A stretch of DNA of 64,000 nt from UBA7488 sp964414185 (GCA_964414185.1 CAYPVK010000004.1:39944-103943); one strand, 5' to 3'; counted from the first letter of the stretch, positions 16,492-25,879 are shown. Numbers and translations are program-made. The notes: a model not told the origin generated them from the sequence alone.

Positions 16492-17947
16492 TTTGAATTT
16501 TTCCTTCCAATGCCATTAATTCTTTGCCCTTTTGGACGGCTTCTTCAATTTTGCCGACCATAAAGAACGCTTGTTCGGGCAAATCGTCGTGCATGCCATT
16601 GATGATTTCTTCACACCCTTTAATCGTTTCTTCCAATTCCACCGTTACGCCTTTTTTACCGGTAAACACTTCGCCGACGGCAAACGGTTGGCTTAAGAAT
16701 CGTTGAATACGCCGCGCACGGTTCACGACCTTTTTATCTTCATCGGACAGTTCATCCATCCCCAAAATCGCGATAATATCTTGCAAGGATTTATAAACCT
16801 GCAAAATACGCAACACTTCGGACGCAACCCTGTAATGGCGTTCGCCGACCAATTCGGGCGATAACAAACGCGAGGAGGATTCCAATGGGTCAACGGCCGG
16901 ATACAACCCTTGTTCGGCAATGGAACGCGACAACACCGTCGTGGCATCCAAGTGCGAAAAAGTCGTTGCCGGCGCCGGATCGGTCAAATCATCGGCCGGC
17001 ACGTAAACGGCTTGCACCGACGTAATGGACCCTTTGTTGGTCGAAGTAATACGTTCTTGCAACGATCCCAAATCGGTTGCCAATGTGGGTTGATATCCCA
17101 CGGCGGACGGCATACGCCCCAAAAGCGATGATACTTCGGAACCGGCTTGCGTAAAACGGAAAATGTTATCGATAAACAACAACACGTCTTGTGCCATATG
17201 GTCGCGGAAATATTCGGCAACCGTCAATCCCGTCAACGCAACGCGGGCACGCGCACCCGGCGCTTCGTTCATTTGCCCGAAAATCAAGGACGCTTTGGAC
17301 CCATCGCCCTTTAAATCAATGACGCCCGATTCAATCATTTCATGGTATAAATCGTTGCCTTCGCGTGACCGTTCGCCAACCCCCGTAAACACCGAATAAC
17401 CGCCATGCATTTTGGCAATGTTGTTAATCAATTCCATGATAATCATCGTCTTGCCGACACCTGCGCCGCCAAACAGCCCGATTTTGCCGCCTTTCGGATA
17501 TGGGCAAAGCAAATCAATAACTTTAATGCCGGTCGCCAAAATTTCCGTGTTCGGTGCTTGTTCCATAAAAGTCGGCGGGTCGCGGTGAATCGAACTTTTT
17601 AAATCCGTTTCAATCGGGCCGCGTTCGTCAATCGGATCGCCCGTTACGTTCATAATACGCCCCAAAGTCGCCGTACCCACCGGCACCGAAATCGGCGCAC
17701 CGGTATTGATAACACCTTGTCCGCGGACCAAACCGTCCGTATCGGACATGGACAAACATCTGGCAATATTGTTTGCGAGCAATTGTTCCACTTCCAACGT
17801 CAACGTTTTGCCATTATTTTGAGTTGTCAGCGCATCAAAAATATGCGGAAGATTGTGTTCGTCAAATGCAACGTCCACAACCGACCCCGTCACTTTAATA
17901 ATAACGCCGTTATTTTTTTTGGATTGTGATTGTTTTGCTTCAGCCAT
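16484..17947 (-). CDS. atpD: ATP synthase beta subunit
   Basis: 487 residues, normal length. Catalytic subunit: Walker A GGAGVGKT, GERSREGNDLYHEM and the arginine/DELSE-type region (GMDELSDEDK) are all intact. The first 15 residues (MAEAKQSQSKKNNG) are a polar extension. Gene order alpha, gamma, beta, epsilon is that of alphaproteobacterial F1 operons, in which F1 genes are separate from the Fo genes. Confidence 0.97.
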   Translation of the reverse strand: MAEAKQSQSKKNNGVIIKVTGSVVDVAFDEHNLPHIFDALTTQNNGKTLTLEVEQLLANNIARCLSMSDTDGLVRGQGVINTGAPISVPVGTATLGRIMNVTGDPIDERGPIETDLKSSIHRDPPTFMEQAPNTEILATGIKVIDLLCPYPKGGKIGLFGGAGVGKTMIIMELINNIAKMHGGYSVFTGVGERSREGNDLYHEMIESGVIDLKGDGSKASLIFGQMNEAPGARARVALTGLTVAEYFRDHMAQDVLLFIDNIFRFTQAGSEVSSLLGRMPSAVGYQPTLATDLGSLQERITSTNKGSITSVQAVYVPADDLTDPAPATTFSHLDATTVLSRSIAEQGLYPAVDPLESSSRLLSPELVGERHYRVASEVLRILQVYKSLQDIIAILGMDELSDEDKKVVNRARRIQRFLSQPFAVGEVFTGKKGVTVELEETIKGCEEIINGMHDDLPEQAFFMVGKIEEAVQKGKELMALEGKIQNA

Positions 17948-17971
17948 CTTTTTTTTCCCTTTTTAAACTTT

Positions 17972-19063
17972 TTATTCATCTGTTTGATTCATCATTGCGG
18001 CGGATACGACTTCCGCCAAATCGGTTGTGATTTTGGATTGACGCGTACGCCGATAGAGCTTTTGCATGGATTTGAGCATTTCTTCGGCATTGCGCGTTGC
18101 ATTATCCATTGCCATCAAACGCGCGGCATTGTCCGCCACTTCGGTTTCAAGCAACACGCGGCAAATATAAAACACCATATATTGCGGCAACATTTGTTCC
18201 AACAATTCCAAATCGGACAAATCATAATCATATTCGTCGGGCGAACGGGTGGATTGTTCCAAAATGCCTTTGTCAATAGCCCCGAGCGGCGCCAACATAT
18301 CGGCACCCCCGAAAGCCGTCAAAAAGGAAGATTGGTGAATATTGTATTTTTTGTGTCCCAGCACATCACGACTGACATAATCGGCATCGTTTGTATTGAT
18401 TAAAAATTGCCACGGATTGTTTTTTTCAAACAATTTATTCGGGATTACCTGTTCAATCGTCGGTTTTTGCGACACAACAGAATGGAATTCATTATAAACG
18501 AACAAGCACACGTCAAATTGGCCATGGTCAAATGCTTCAACCAATGTTGCGGCAATACGTTCCGCATCCAAATAAGTATCATCACCTGTGTGCAATTTGC
18601 GTTTGGCCGACCGTATTTGCCATTCGGGATGGTTGCGTTTTAAAACGTCGGCGCCGCGCGTGCCGAAACAAAACAAAGTAACTTTTTTGTCTTGTTCATG
18701 CAAATATTTAACCACTTCTTCGGTTTTTTGGACAACGGTGCTTGTAGATGAACCGCTGAGACCGTCATCGGACGTAATGACCACAACGACATAGCGTTTA
18801 TCTTTTCCGTTGCCTTTCAAAAGCGGTGGCATCGGCAAAATTTCGCTTGACCCTTGCAAAGCCAATTGTTCTTGGCGAAAAGAAGCCGACCGAATCAAGC
18901 GGCGAATCATACGGTATATTTCAATCGCGTATTTGCCGGTGCGCAAAAACGTTTCATGTTTTTTCTTCAACCTTGAAATCGCAACAACCTTCATCGACGC
19001 GGTTACTTGGTGCGTCGATTCGATAGTTTTTATACGGTCGCCGATTTTCTTAAGTGAACTCAT
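17972..19063 (-). CDS. atpG: ATP synthase gamma subunit, enlarged
   Basis: 363 residues against about 290 usually. Ends are conserved: SLKKIGDRIKTIEST at the start, and AARLMAMDNATRNAEEM then LYRRTRQSKITTDLAEVVS at the end. Two features are odd. The normal SDRGLCGG loop reads SDDGLSGS (98-105). Between about residues 211 and 280 there is a long segment (KNNPWQFLINTND to STRSPDEYDYD) where other gammas have a short loop. Codon use there matches the rest, so it looks like lineage-specific growth rather than a recent insertion. It overlaps the alpha gene by 4 bp. Confidence 0.9.
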   Translation of the reverse strand: MSSLKKIGDRIKTIESTHQVTASMKVVAISRLKKKHETFLRTGKYAIEIYRMIRRLIRSASFRQEQLALQGSSEILPMPPLLKGNGKDKRYVVVVITSDDGLSGSSTSTVVQKTEEVVKYLHEQDKKVTLFCFGTRGADVLKRNHPEWQIRSAKRKLHTGDDTYLDAERIAATLVEAFDHGQFDVCLFVYNEFHSVVSQKPTIEQVIPNKLFEKNNPWQFLINTNDADYVSRDVLGHKKYNIHQSSFLTAFGGADMLAPLGAIDKGILEQSTRSPDEYDYDLSDLELLEQMLPQYMVFYICRVLLETEVADNAARLMAMDNATRNAEEMLKSMQKLYRRTRQSKITTDLAEVVSAAMMNQTDE

Positions 19064-20904
19064 TTATTTTTCTTTTCTCCGGTCATTTTTTCGGCATCAT
19101 CGCCCATGAACTTTTTGGTAAATTCCGCCACAAAGGTACCCAAACGTTTTTTCAAATCTTCCGACAAATCTTTTGTTTTTTCAATATCGGAAAGGATAGT
19201 CGACCCTTCCAATTTAACGGATTCTTGAAGTGCCGCCTCATATTTTGAAACGTCTTCGATTTTAATGCCATCCAAATATCCGTTCACGCCGGCATAAATC
19301 GATACGACTTCCTGAGCCATCGTATAGGGCATATATTGCTTTTGTTTCATAATTTCGGTTAATCGCGCCCCGCGATTCAACAAGTTTTGCGTTGCGGGAT
19401 CTAAATCCGAAGCGAATTGTGAAAATGACAACACTTCCCTGTATTGCGCCAAATCCAACTTTAACGAACCCGCGACCTTTTTCATTGCTTTTGTTTGAGC
19501 CGACGACCCGACACGCGATACGGACAACCCGACGTTAATGGCCGGACGTACGCCTTGGTGAAACAAAGAAGTTTCCAAGAAAATTTGACCGTCCGTAATT
19601 GAAATGACATTGGTCGGAATATAGGCAGACACATCGCCTTCTTGCGTTTCGACAACGGGCAATGCGGTCAACGATCCGCCCCCCTTAGCCGCACTTAATT
19701 GAGCGGCACGTTCAAGCAAACGCGAATGCAAATAAAATACGTCGCCGGGATATGCTTCACGGCCCGACGGGCGCTTTAACAATAAGGACATTTCACGGTA
19801 CGCCACCGCATGCTTGGACAAATCGTCATAGAATACTATCGCGTTCATGCCGTTATCGCGGAAATATTCCCCGATGGCACAACCCGCATAGGGTGCTAAA
19901 TATTGCATGGATGCACTGTCGGCCGCCGTCGCCGAAACGATAATCGTATATTCCATCGCGCCGCGTGTTTGCAAATTGCGCATAATTTCACGGACAGTTG
20001 ATTGTTTTTGCCCGATAGCGACATAGATACAATACAATTTTTCTTTCGGATCTTCCGTTGAATCATTCAAAGCCTTTTGGCTTAAAATCGTGTCGACGAT
20101 AATAGCCGTTTTACCTGTTTGGCGGTCGCCAATAATCAATTCGCGTTGCCCGCGCCCGATTGGCACCAAAGCGTCAATTCCTTTAATCCCCGTTTGAATC
20201 GGACGGTTAACGGACGAACGGTCGATAATGCTCGGTGCGGGAGCATTTACGGGTGCCTTTTGCAAAGAATCAAATCCTTCTTTGCCATCCAAAGGCATTC
20301 CCAGCGGGTTAATTACGCGCCCCAATAATTCCATGCCGACAGGGACGGAATTCATTTCATACGTGCGATAAACTTTTTGCCCTTCTTTTATCGCTTCGGC
20401 CTCTTCGAAAATTGTCACGTCCACACTGTCCGGATTCAAGTTCAACACCATTCCGTGCGGCCCGGCATCAAAAGAAACGCGTTCGCCGACGGCGATTTCT
20501 TTAAGCCCGCTGACCCGCGCGACACCGTCGGACACGGATTGAACTTGGCCCACCTCTTTAATAATCGGCTTTTCTTCAAAAGAAGCGATACGTTCTTTAA
20601 AGTAATTTGTCAATTTGCGTGCATCCGCAATGCCCGTAAATTCGTGTTGCAATTCCTTTTGGAACTGCGTCAACTGCCCTTTAATCGTTGCATCGACAAG
20701 CAATGAATTGACACGCATGGACAACCCGCCGATTAAATCAGGCACGACTTTCAGCTGTATCATAAAATTTTGCGTATCCAAGATAGCGCCCAGTTGTTCG
20801 CGCAAAGCAATAAGCTGTTCATCCGTCATCGAAACGGCAGATTCAACCTCGACAATCATAGGCTTAACTTTAAGCCCTGTATTTACAGACTTTTTTTCAG
20901 ACAT
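19060..20904 (-). CDS. atpA: Fusion of ATP synthase delta C-terminal domain and alpha subunit
   Basis: 614 residues from the ATG at 20904 (AAGGA 9 nt upstream); ordinary alpha is about 510. Residues 17-87 (VEVESAVSMTDEQL, PDLIGGLSMRVNSLLVDA, KGQLTQFQKEL) match the C-terminal domain of AtpH, the OSCP-like part that meets the b stator. Alpha begins near residue 95 and is complete, with Walker A GDRQTGKT at 259-266 and the usual C-terminal domain. The N-terminal six-helix domain of delta is absent here and no separate atpH is seen. Because F1 has three alphas and normally one delta, the fusion changes stator architecture or stoichiometry. It is the first gene of the F1 operon. Confidence 0.92.
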   Translation of the reverse strand: MSEKKSVNTGLKVKPMIVEVESAVSMTDEQLIALREQLGAILDTQNFMIQLKVVPDLIGGLSMRVNSLLVDATIKGQLTQFQKELQHEFTGIADARKLTNYFKERIASFEEKPIIKEVGQVQSVSDGVARVSGLKEIAVGERVSFDAGPHGMVLNLNPDSVDVTIFEEAEAIKEGQKVYRTYEMNSVPVGMELLGRVINPLGMPLDGKEGFDSLQKAPVNAPAPSIIDRSSVNRPIQTGIKGIDALVPIGRGQRELIIGDRQTGKTAIIVDTILSQKALNDSTEDPKEKLYCIYVAIGQKQSTVREIMRNLQTRGAMEYTIIVSATAADSASMQYLAPYAGCAIGEYFRDNGMNAIVFYDDLSKHAVAYREMSLLLKRPSGREAYPGDVFYLHSRLLERAAQLSAAKGGGSLTALPVVETQEGDVSAYIPTNVISITDGQIFLETSLFHQGVRPAINVGLSVSRVGSSAQTKAMKKVAGSLKLDLAQYREVLSFSQFASDLDPATQNLLNRGARLTEIMKQKQYMPYTMAQEVVSIYAGVNGYLDGIKIEDVSKYEAALQESVKLEGSTILSDIEKTKDLSEDLKKRLGTFVAEFTKKFMGDDAEKMTGEKKNK

Positions 20905-20941
20905 TATCAATAATCCTTGTGAAAGATAAAAATATGCTTCT

Positions 20942-20970
20942 TATGTACCACAACATAGGATTTTTTGCAA
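20942..20970 (-). promoter_or_regulatory. Promoter of the F1 ATP synthase operon
   Basis: On the minus strand: TTGCAA (20970-20965), 17-nt spacer, TACATA (20947-20942), 37 nt before the alpha start. Confidence 0.6.
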
Positions 20971-21003
20971 GGCATTTTTGTGTTTTTTTCACCCGTAAAA
21001 AAG

Positions 21004-21040
21004 TTTAAATAAACCGCCCTTCAAAAAAAAGAGCGGTTTA
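21004..21040 (-). terminator. Terminator between the 21065 gene and the F1 operon
   Basis: TAAACCGC/GCGGTTTA stem with a T-rich loop on the minus strand, followed by TTTAAAC. It separates the small upstream gene from atp transcription. Confidence 0.6.
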
Positions 21041-21064
21041 TAAAAACAAGCCCGTCTTGATTGC

Positions 21065-21376
21065 TTATTGAGCGGCAGGATTGCTCAACGATTTATTAAA
21101 ATCTTCATACGGATCTTTTCCGTGGAAACGGTCTTTGGCGCTTTGAAAATGAGAACCGCCGACACGCTTCATATCAGCGGCCGTGTTGGAAACTTCCGAA
21201 GATTCCCCCGAAATAAAATCGCTGACAGATGCTACGCGTGCTTTGGTAACCGCCCACCCTTCCATCGGCGGAACGCCCAACAATGCCCATGCCAATACCA
21301 AAAAGACGGCATAAACAATCGCCAAACGGATGACAAGTTTTACCAAGCCTTTTAAAATTTTACTCAATGCTTCCAT
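21065..21376 (-). CDS. Small single-pass membrane protein
   Basis: 103 residues, not recognised. A basic amphipathic start (ALSKILKGLVKLVIR) leads into one membrane helix (LAIVYAVFLVLAWALLGV, about 19-36). A polar tail of some 65 residues follows, rich in Ser, Asp and Lys. The start codon has AAAGGAT upstream. It is separated from the atp operon by a terminator, so no link to ATP synthase is implied. Confidence 0.65.
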   Translation of the reverse strand: MEALSKILKGLVKLVIRLAIVYAVFLVLAWALLGVPPMEGWAVTKARVASVSDFISGESSEVSNTAADMKRVGGSHFQSAKDRFHGKDPYEDFNKSLSNPAAQ

Positions 21377-21562
21377 AATTTAAATCCTTTCCATCATAAA
21401 AAATGTTATAAAAACACTTTCAAACGACATATATAAAGCTATGCCGAACAAGCCCTATACATATCTTCGTATGCGTTCGAAACCGAACGCTTGATTTTTA
21501 CATACCCTTGACATATAATCGGGTTTACGCTAACGATAACTTAAAAATTTTGAATTGTCCAG

Positions 21563-22240
21563 ATGAAAAATACCACAATCGGGGATATACCGTTGAAAAT
21601 AATTGTCAACGCCCGTTCCAAAAGCATAAAATTGAGAATGTCCAAAGACGGAGAAGCCGTTTTGGTGTTGCCGAAACGGACGCCGAAATTTATGGGAATC
21701 GCTTTCGCGCAAAAAAATTTGGATTGGCTTAAAGCGCAAAAAGAAAAAATCGGTGCACCGCGGCAATTTGAAAACGGCATCCGAATTGAACTGCTCGGAA
21801 CAACCTATACGATTGAACATAACCCTTTGGTGCGCGGCGGCGTATTCATTGATAATGATAAATTGGTCGTAACGGGTGACAGCACCCATTTGCATCGACG
21901 GGTCCGCGACTTTGTCAAAAAGCAAGCCTATGCGTATATTCAGGAAAAAGCCATTCAAATGGCGGCACGGTTAGATGAAAAACCCGCCAAAATAACGTTA
22001 CGCGATACATCCGGCCGTTGGGGCAGTTGTTCATCAAACAAGAATTTAAGCTTTTGTTGGAAATTGGCGTTGGCGCCGACTTTTGTTTTGGATTACATCA
22101 TCGCGCATGAAGTGGCGCATTTGGTCCAAATGAACCATTCCGATGCCTTTTGGTCGGTTGTGGCCCAAATTGACGACAATCGCGCGGCGGCAAGTATTTG
22201 GCTGCGCAAAAACGGTGCCGCCTTGCAAAGATGGGTTTGA
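21563..22240 (+). CDS. YgjP-like metallopeptidase-domain protein (M48 family)
   Basis: 225 residues. The C-terminal half holds the zinc motif HEVAHLVQMNHSDAFW (about 179-194) preceded by RWGSCSS, the signature of the YgjP/SprT-like family. The N-terminal half is beta-rich (RSKSIKLRMSKDGEAVLVLP). Members are intracellular zinc-dependent hydrolases; E. coli YgjP has been reported as a UTP pyrophosphatase. TTGACA lies about 50 bp upstream. The gene stands alone. Confidence 0.88.
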   Translation: MKNTTIGDIPLKIIVNARSKSIKLRMSKDGEAVLVLPKRTPKFMGIAFAQKNLDWLKAQKEKIGAPRQFENGIRIELLGTTYTIEHNPLVRGGVFIDNDKLVVTGDSTHLHRRVRDFVKKQAYAYIQEKAIQMAARLDEKPAKITLRDTSGRWGSCSSNKNLSFCWKLALAPTFVLDYIIAHEVAHLVQMNHSDAFWSVVAQIDDNRAAASIWLRKNGAALQRWV

Positions 22241-22512
22241 CACAAATTATTGCATTCGTGTCGGCGTGCGTTCCAACCAAAGGCTCGGACCGCGGCCCTT
22301 AGTGCTTGCTTTCCATTCCAACCAACCTGTATACGATGCCACATGGACAAAATCGAAATCGACCGACGCGGGCATCTGTTTCTTTATGAGATAAATGCGT
22401 TTTTCATGACGTGGGACACGGCTTTTTAGAGGTGGATTTAGAGGCGGTTTTTCTTATGACATGGGGCATGGACCGGACATAGCTTTTTATGATATGGGGC
22501 TGTTTTTTATAC
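22241..22512. other. Non-coding interval with degenerate repeats
   Basis: No convincing gene. The right half contains three degenerate copies of a TTATGAYRTGGGRC-like word (about 22406, 22454 and 22489). The repeat may be incidental. Confidence 0.35.
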
Positions 22513-22536
22513 AAAAAAAGGGGGCTTAACAGCCCC
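22513..22536 (-). terminator. Terminator of the ATP-grasp operon
   Basis: On the minus strand GGGGCT, 4-nt loop, AGCCCC and a T run, directly after the stop at 22546. Confidence 0.8.
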
Positions 22537-22545
22537 AACATTTTT

Positions 22546-23505
22546 TCAAAGCATATTCTTTTTACCGGCGACAAAATCCAACCGTTCATCGGCCGTTAAC
22601 CCCACAGGATAATCTTTATCTACCGTCCGCAAAATTTTTCTAAGTCCTTTGCGGTTGGCAATTTGAATGGCAAGGCCCGGCCGCGCGTTGAGTTCAAGCA
22701 TCATCGGTCCGCGCCCTTTATCCAACACAATATCGGCGCCCAAATACCCAAGCCCCGTCATTTCATAGCCCTTAACGGCAATTTGAAGGTGTTCGCGCCA
22801 ATCGGGTACTTGAATACCCATCAAATCCGCCCCCGTATCGGGGTGCTTGAATATCGGGCGGTTATGTTGGACGGCCGCAACGGCACGCCCCGTTTGAATA
22901 TCAATTCCGACACCGACGGCGCCTTGATGTAAATTTGCACGCCCGCCCGATTCTTTGGTTGCCAGGCGCATCATCGCCATAACGGGAAACCCTTTATAAA
23001 CAATGACGCGCACATCGGGCACGCCTTGGAAACTGTAATTTTTGAATATATCACTGAAATGCACGACCTCTTCAAACAACACCGTATCATATTGCCCGCC
23101 CAAAGAATACAAGCCGCTTAACGTATTGGAAATATGTTGATATACTTCTTTGAACGTCAATTCTTTATTGGAAGCCGTGATAAATTTATCGGGCGAAAAT
23201 TTCTTAATGACCAAAACGCCCTTCCCGCCGCTGCCGTGTGCCGGTTTAATGACAAAATCTTGATAAGAACCGATAATTTTTAAAAAATCCTTCACTTCGT
23301 GTTGCGCATCGATTGTCCCGATTAAATGCGGCGTTTTAATGCCGAATTTATCCGCAAGTATTTTTGTTTGGCATTTATCGTCAACCAGCGGATATAAACG
23401 GCGCTTGTTAAGGCGAGCTATAATTTCATGATTACGACAATTCATCGACAATACGCCGACATGGCGCAATTGTTTCGGAAGCGCAAACCATTTAAACCAC
23501 GTCAT
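22546..23505 (-). CDS. ATP-grasp ligase (alpha-L-glutamate ligase-related, RimK-like)
   Basis: 319 residues. ATP-grasp features: DFVIKPAHGSGGKGVLVI (about 92-109) for the lysine and glycine-rich loop, LFEEVV, and metal-binding MMLELNARPGLAIQIAN near residue 275. Proteins of this subfamily attach an amino acid to a carboxylate; the substrate here is unknown. The start overlaps the upstream 7TM gene by 4 bp. It is the last gene of a three-gene operon with a 7TM transglutaminase-like protein and a retropepsin-like lipoprotein, a combination conserved in proteobacteria and presumably acting on the envelope. Confidence 0.88.
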   Translation of the reverse strand: MTWFKWFALPKQLRHVGVLSMNCRNHEIIARLNKRRLYPLVDDKCQTKILADKFGIKTPHLIGTIDAQHEVKDFLKIIGSYQDFVIKPAHGSGGKGVLVIKKFSPDKFITASNKELTFKEVYQHISNTLSGLYSLGGQYDTVLFEEVVHFSDIFKNYSFQGVPDVRVIVYKGFPVMAMMRLATKESGGRANLHQGAVGVGIDIQTGRAVAAVQHNRPIFKHPDTGADLMGIQVPDWREHLQIAVKGYEMTGLGYLGADIVLDKGRGPMMLELNARPGLAIQIANRKGLRKILRTVDKDYPVGLTADERLDFVAGKKNML

Positions 23506-25091
23506 TTTAAAATCCTTTTTTTCGATTTTTCAGCATTCACAAGCGGAGCAAAACGCATCAGTTCGGTCAAACGGTAACCCGTATAAGTCCCAAGCAGCAT
23601 GACAATACACAAAATGACCAGATTCAATTCGTTAAAGGCAAACATAATATGGCGGATAAATTCGTCGGCAATCACAAAATAAACGATAATGCCGACCAAA
23701 ACGGTACAGAACATTTCCGTAAGCGCGTTTTTGGTCCCTTCTTCTTCCCATGTAATCGAAGCACGTTCGATAATCCACGCCATAATGATAATCGGAAAGA
23801 ACAATGCGGACGAAGCTATATTAATTTTGGCGTCATATCCCCAAACGGTAAAAAATTGAATAATCAATATGACAAAAATCACGACGGACGAAATGCGCGG
23901 CACCAACAATAAATTAAACCGAGACAACAACGTACGGATAAGCAACCCGACACCGATAATAATGCCAAAGCATATCAAACCGGCGGCAAATCCCGTTTGG
24001 ATAAGAGCCATTGAAATCAACATCGGCGTGAACGTGCCCATTGTTTTCAAACCCACGATGTTGCGCATAATGACGACAACCAAAATGGCCAACGGAAAAA
24101 TCATCAGCCATTTCAACGCATTTTGTTGGCTGACGGGCAAATTGTAAATTGAAAATTCATAGTCGAATATTTTTAAATTTTGCAAACCTTTTGACCGATG
24201 CTTAGCCATCGAAAAAGCCGACCGAACAGATTTCAATACCGAAAATTTAATCGCCGAATCAACGCCGCCTTCGACATCAATCAAAGAGTTCCCTTCACGC
24301 TGAAAAATCACAAAATCTTTCGGAATGCCCCCCACGCCCGTTTCGACATTATAAACTTGCCAAGCGCCTTTTTCAAAAACTTCCAATAAAATATCGGCAG
24401 AAAACGTTTTCTTTTCTTCCACCAATTTAATGCCGCGAACGATTCGGGACGGGATTTTTTCCACGGCCAACAAGCGGTGCAAAACCAAAGCCGTATCCTT
24501 GGGCGTTTTGCGTTCGGGCAAAAATGTTTGAACAATGGCTTCGGGTTGGGGCCGGTTCAAAAGCGCAATTACTTGTTGCGCCCGCGTTCCGTCATATTGT
24601 TTTGATGTTTCCAACAGCTGGCCCGCAATTTCCAACTCTTGTTCGGACAACGGGACATCCGAAACTTTGGGCGCCGATACCTTTTGAAGTTTTTGAACGG
24701 GGTTTATGTTTTTATACAACAACACCCGGTAATAAATATCTTGAGCCATTTGCGGATTCTTGGGGCCGGAGGTAATTAAAATACGATTAGCCGTCGTTTT
24801 AACATCATAATCCGGCGCCACGACATCTTCGCCCAAAATTTTATAATCATCATTTGTCGCCGGACGTGCAATGGAAATTTTAACGGGTTCGTCGGTCGGT
24901 GTAAAATTTATATGCGCTTCAATCGTCCAAATATCCGTCAAGCTGCGCGCATTCGTTGAAAATCCCCAATATTTTATTTTGTAATTAATGCTGTAAGCGG
25001 CAAATAAAATCGATGCGATTAAACACATAAATAAAAAGATACGCACGGATTTCAACTTTTTTATTAAGGCAGTCACTTTTTTGGGGAACAT
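23502..25091 (-). CDS. Inactive transglutaminase fused to seven membrane helices
   Basis: 529 residues. One N-terminal membrane helix (about 18-36) anchors a periplasmic region (36-330) related to transglutaminase. The region contains the conserved NRPQPEAIVQTFLP and a TALVLHRLLAVEKIPSRIVRGIKL block but no evident Cys-His-Asp triad. Seven closely spaced membrane helices fill about 335-515. The architecture equals the 7TM_transglut family. It probably senses or presents a periplasmic substrate for the cytoplasmic ATP-grasp partner (inference). It lies between that gene and the lipoprotein gene in one operon. Confidence 0.85.
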   Translation of the reverse strand: MFPKKVTALIKKLKSVRIFLFMCLIASILFAAYSINYKIKYWGFSTNARSLTDIWTIEAHINFTPTDEPVKISIARPATNDDYKILGEDVVAPDYDVKTTANRILITSGPKNPQMAQDIYYRVLLYKNINPVQKLQKVSAPKVSDVPLSEQELEIAGQLLETSKQYDGTRAQQVIALLNRPQPEAIVQTFLPERKTPKDTALVLHRLLAVEKIPSRIVRGIKLVEEKKTFSADILLEVFEKGAWQVYNVETGVGGIPKDFVIFQREGNSLIDVEGGVDSAIKFSVLKSVRSAFSMAKHRSKGLQNLKIFDYEFSIYNLPVSQQNALKWLMIFPLAILVVVIMRNIVGLKTMGTFTPMLISMALIQTGFAAGLICFGIIIGVGLLIRTLLSRFNLLLVPRISSVVIFVILIIQFFTVWGYDAKINIASSALFFPIIIMAWIIERASITWEEEGTKNALTEMFCTVLVGIIVYFVIADEFIRHIMFAFNELNLVILCIVMLLGTYTGYRLTELMRFAPLVNAEKSKKRILK

Positions 25092-25129
25092 AGTGTTATC
25101 AACCTTTCAACCTTATGGTATGATAGCTT

Positions 25130-25723
25130 TTATGGCAATGTATTTTGAGCGGACGCATCCACAATGGCGCGGCCGGCCAAAATATTACGGCCGATTAATA
25201 CCTGATATTCAAATTTGCTACGGTCTGTCAACGTAAATTGCGATGTGATGATTTCGTTTCCGAAACGGATGCGCATTTGCACAACGGTGCGATATTCGCT
25301 GCCTTCAATGCGCTTGATGGCCGTACGGCGGTAAATTTTCTTTTCAAAATGGTGTTTTTGACCATTTTTGCGATTAATGACATCAAAAGAAACCCATTTT
25401 TCGCTGTCGCGTTCAAAAAATTTCACATTTTGCGCATCAATGGACGATGTTTCCGCCCCCGTGTCAATTCGTGCGGCAAGCGACGATTTCATCGGCAGGA
25501 CATAAACGGGTTCAACAACGCCGATAACACCCAAAGAATGCTTAATCGAATAGCACGGTAATTGCACTTCGGGTTCGGATATGGGTTCGGATATGGGTTC
25601 GGATACGGTTTCGGATACAATCGGCAACGGTTCGGGAACGGGTGCGGGTTTAAATAATGAACAAGCGGACAAAGAAAAGAAAGCTGTCCCCAAAATAAAA
25701 ATATAAAATAAATTATGACACAT
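25130..25723 (-). CDS. Retropepsin-like (RimB/Zn_protease family) lipoprotein
   Basis: 197 residues from the ATG at 25723 (GAGGC upstream); a longer frame to 25816 lacks a site. A lipobox is visible (FFSLSAC). A short Pro/Ser/Glu linker with tandem SEPI repeats follows, encoded by near-identical 12-bp units at about 25571-25618. The domain carries the aspartyl-protease motif ARIDTGAETSS and the DRSKFEYQVLIGRNIL block typical of the family annotated as ATP-dependent zinc protease. It is the first gene of the ATP-grasp operon and probably faces the periplasm. Confidence 0.85.
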   Translation of the reverse strand: MCHNLFYIFILGTAFFSLSACSLFKPAPVPEPLPIVSETVSEPISEPISEPEVQLPCYSIKHSLGVIGVVEPVYVLPMKSSLAARIDTGAETSSIDAQNVKFFERDSEKWVSFDVINRKNGQKHHFEKKIYRRTAIKRIEGSEYRTVVQMRIRFGNEIITSQFTLTDRSKFEYQVLIGRNILAGRAIVDASAQNTLP

Positions 25724-25879
25724 ATTTTGCCTCTTTGATAATATTCGTTGTTTTAAACCAAAACAGGGCAAAAGTAAAGAATAAAAAGGATTATTTTTTG
25801 CTTTCTTTTTTCGCATAAAGCCATTATGATTACAAATACATCAGCGTTTAACATCCGAACAAAACAAGGTTTTTTTATC

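Noticed and set aside
18180..18430. AtpG expansion as another palindromic insertion like that in uvrC
   Set aside because: No inverted arms were seen and codon choice matches the rest of the gene.
20911..21064. A missing atpH upstream of the alpha gene
   Set aside because: Only a promoter and a terminator are present; the next gene encodes an unrelated single-pass membrane protein.
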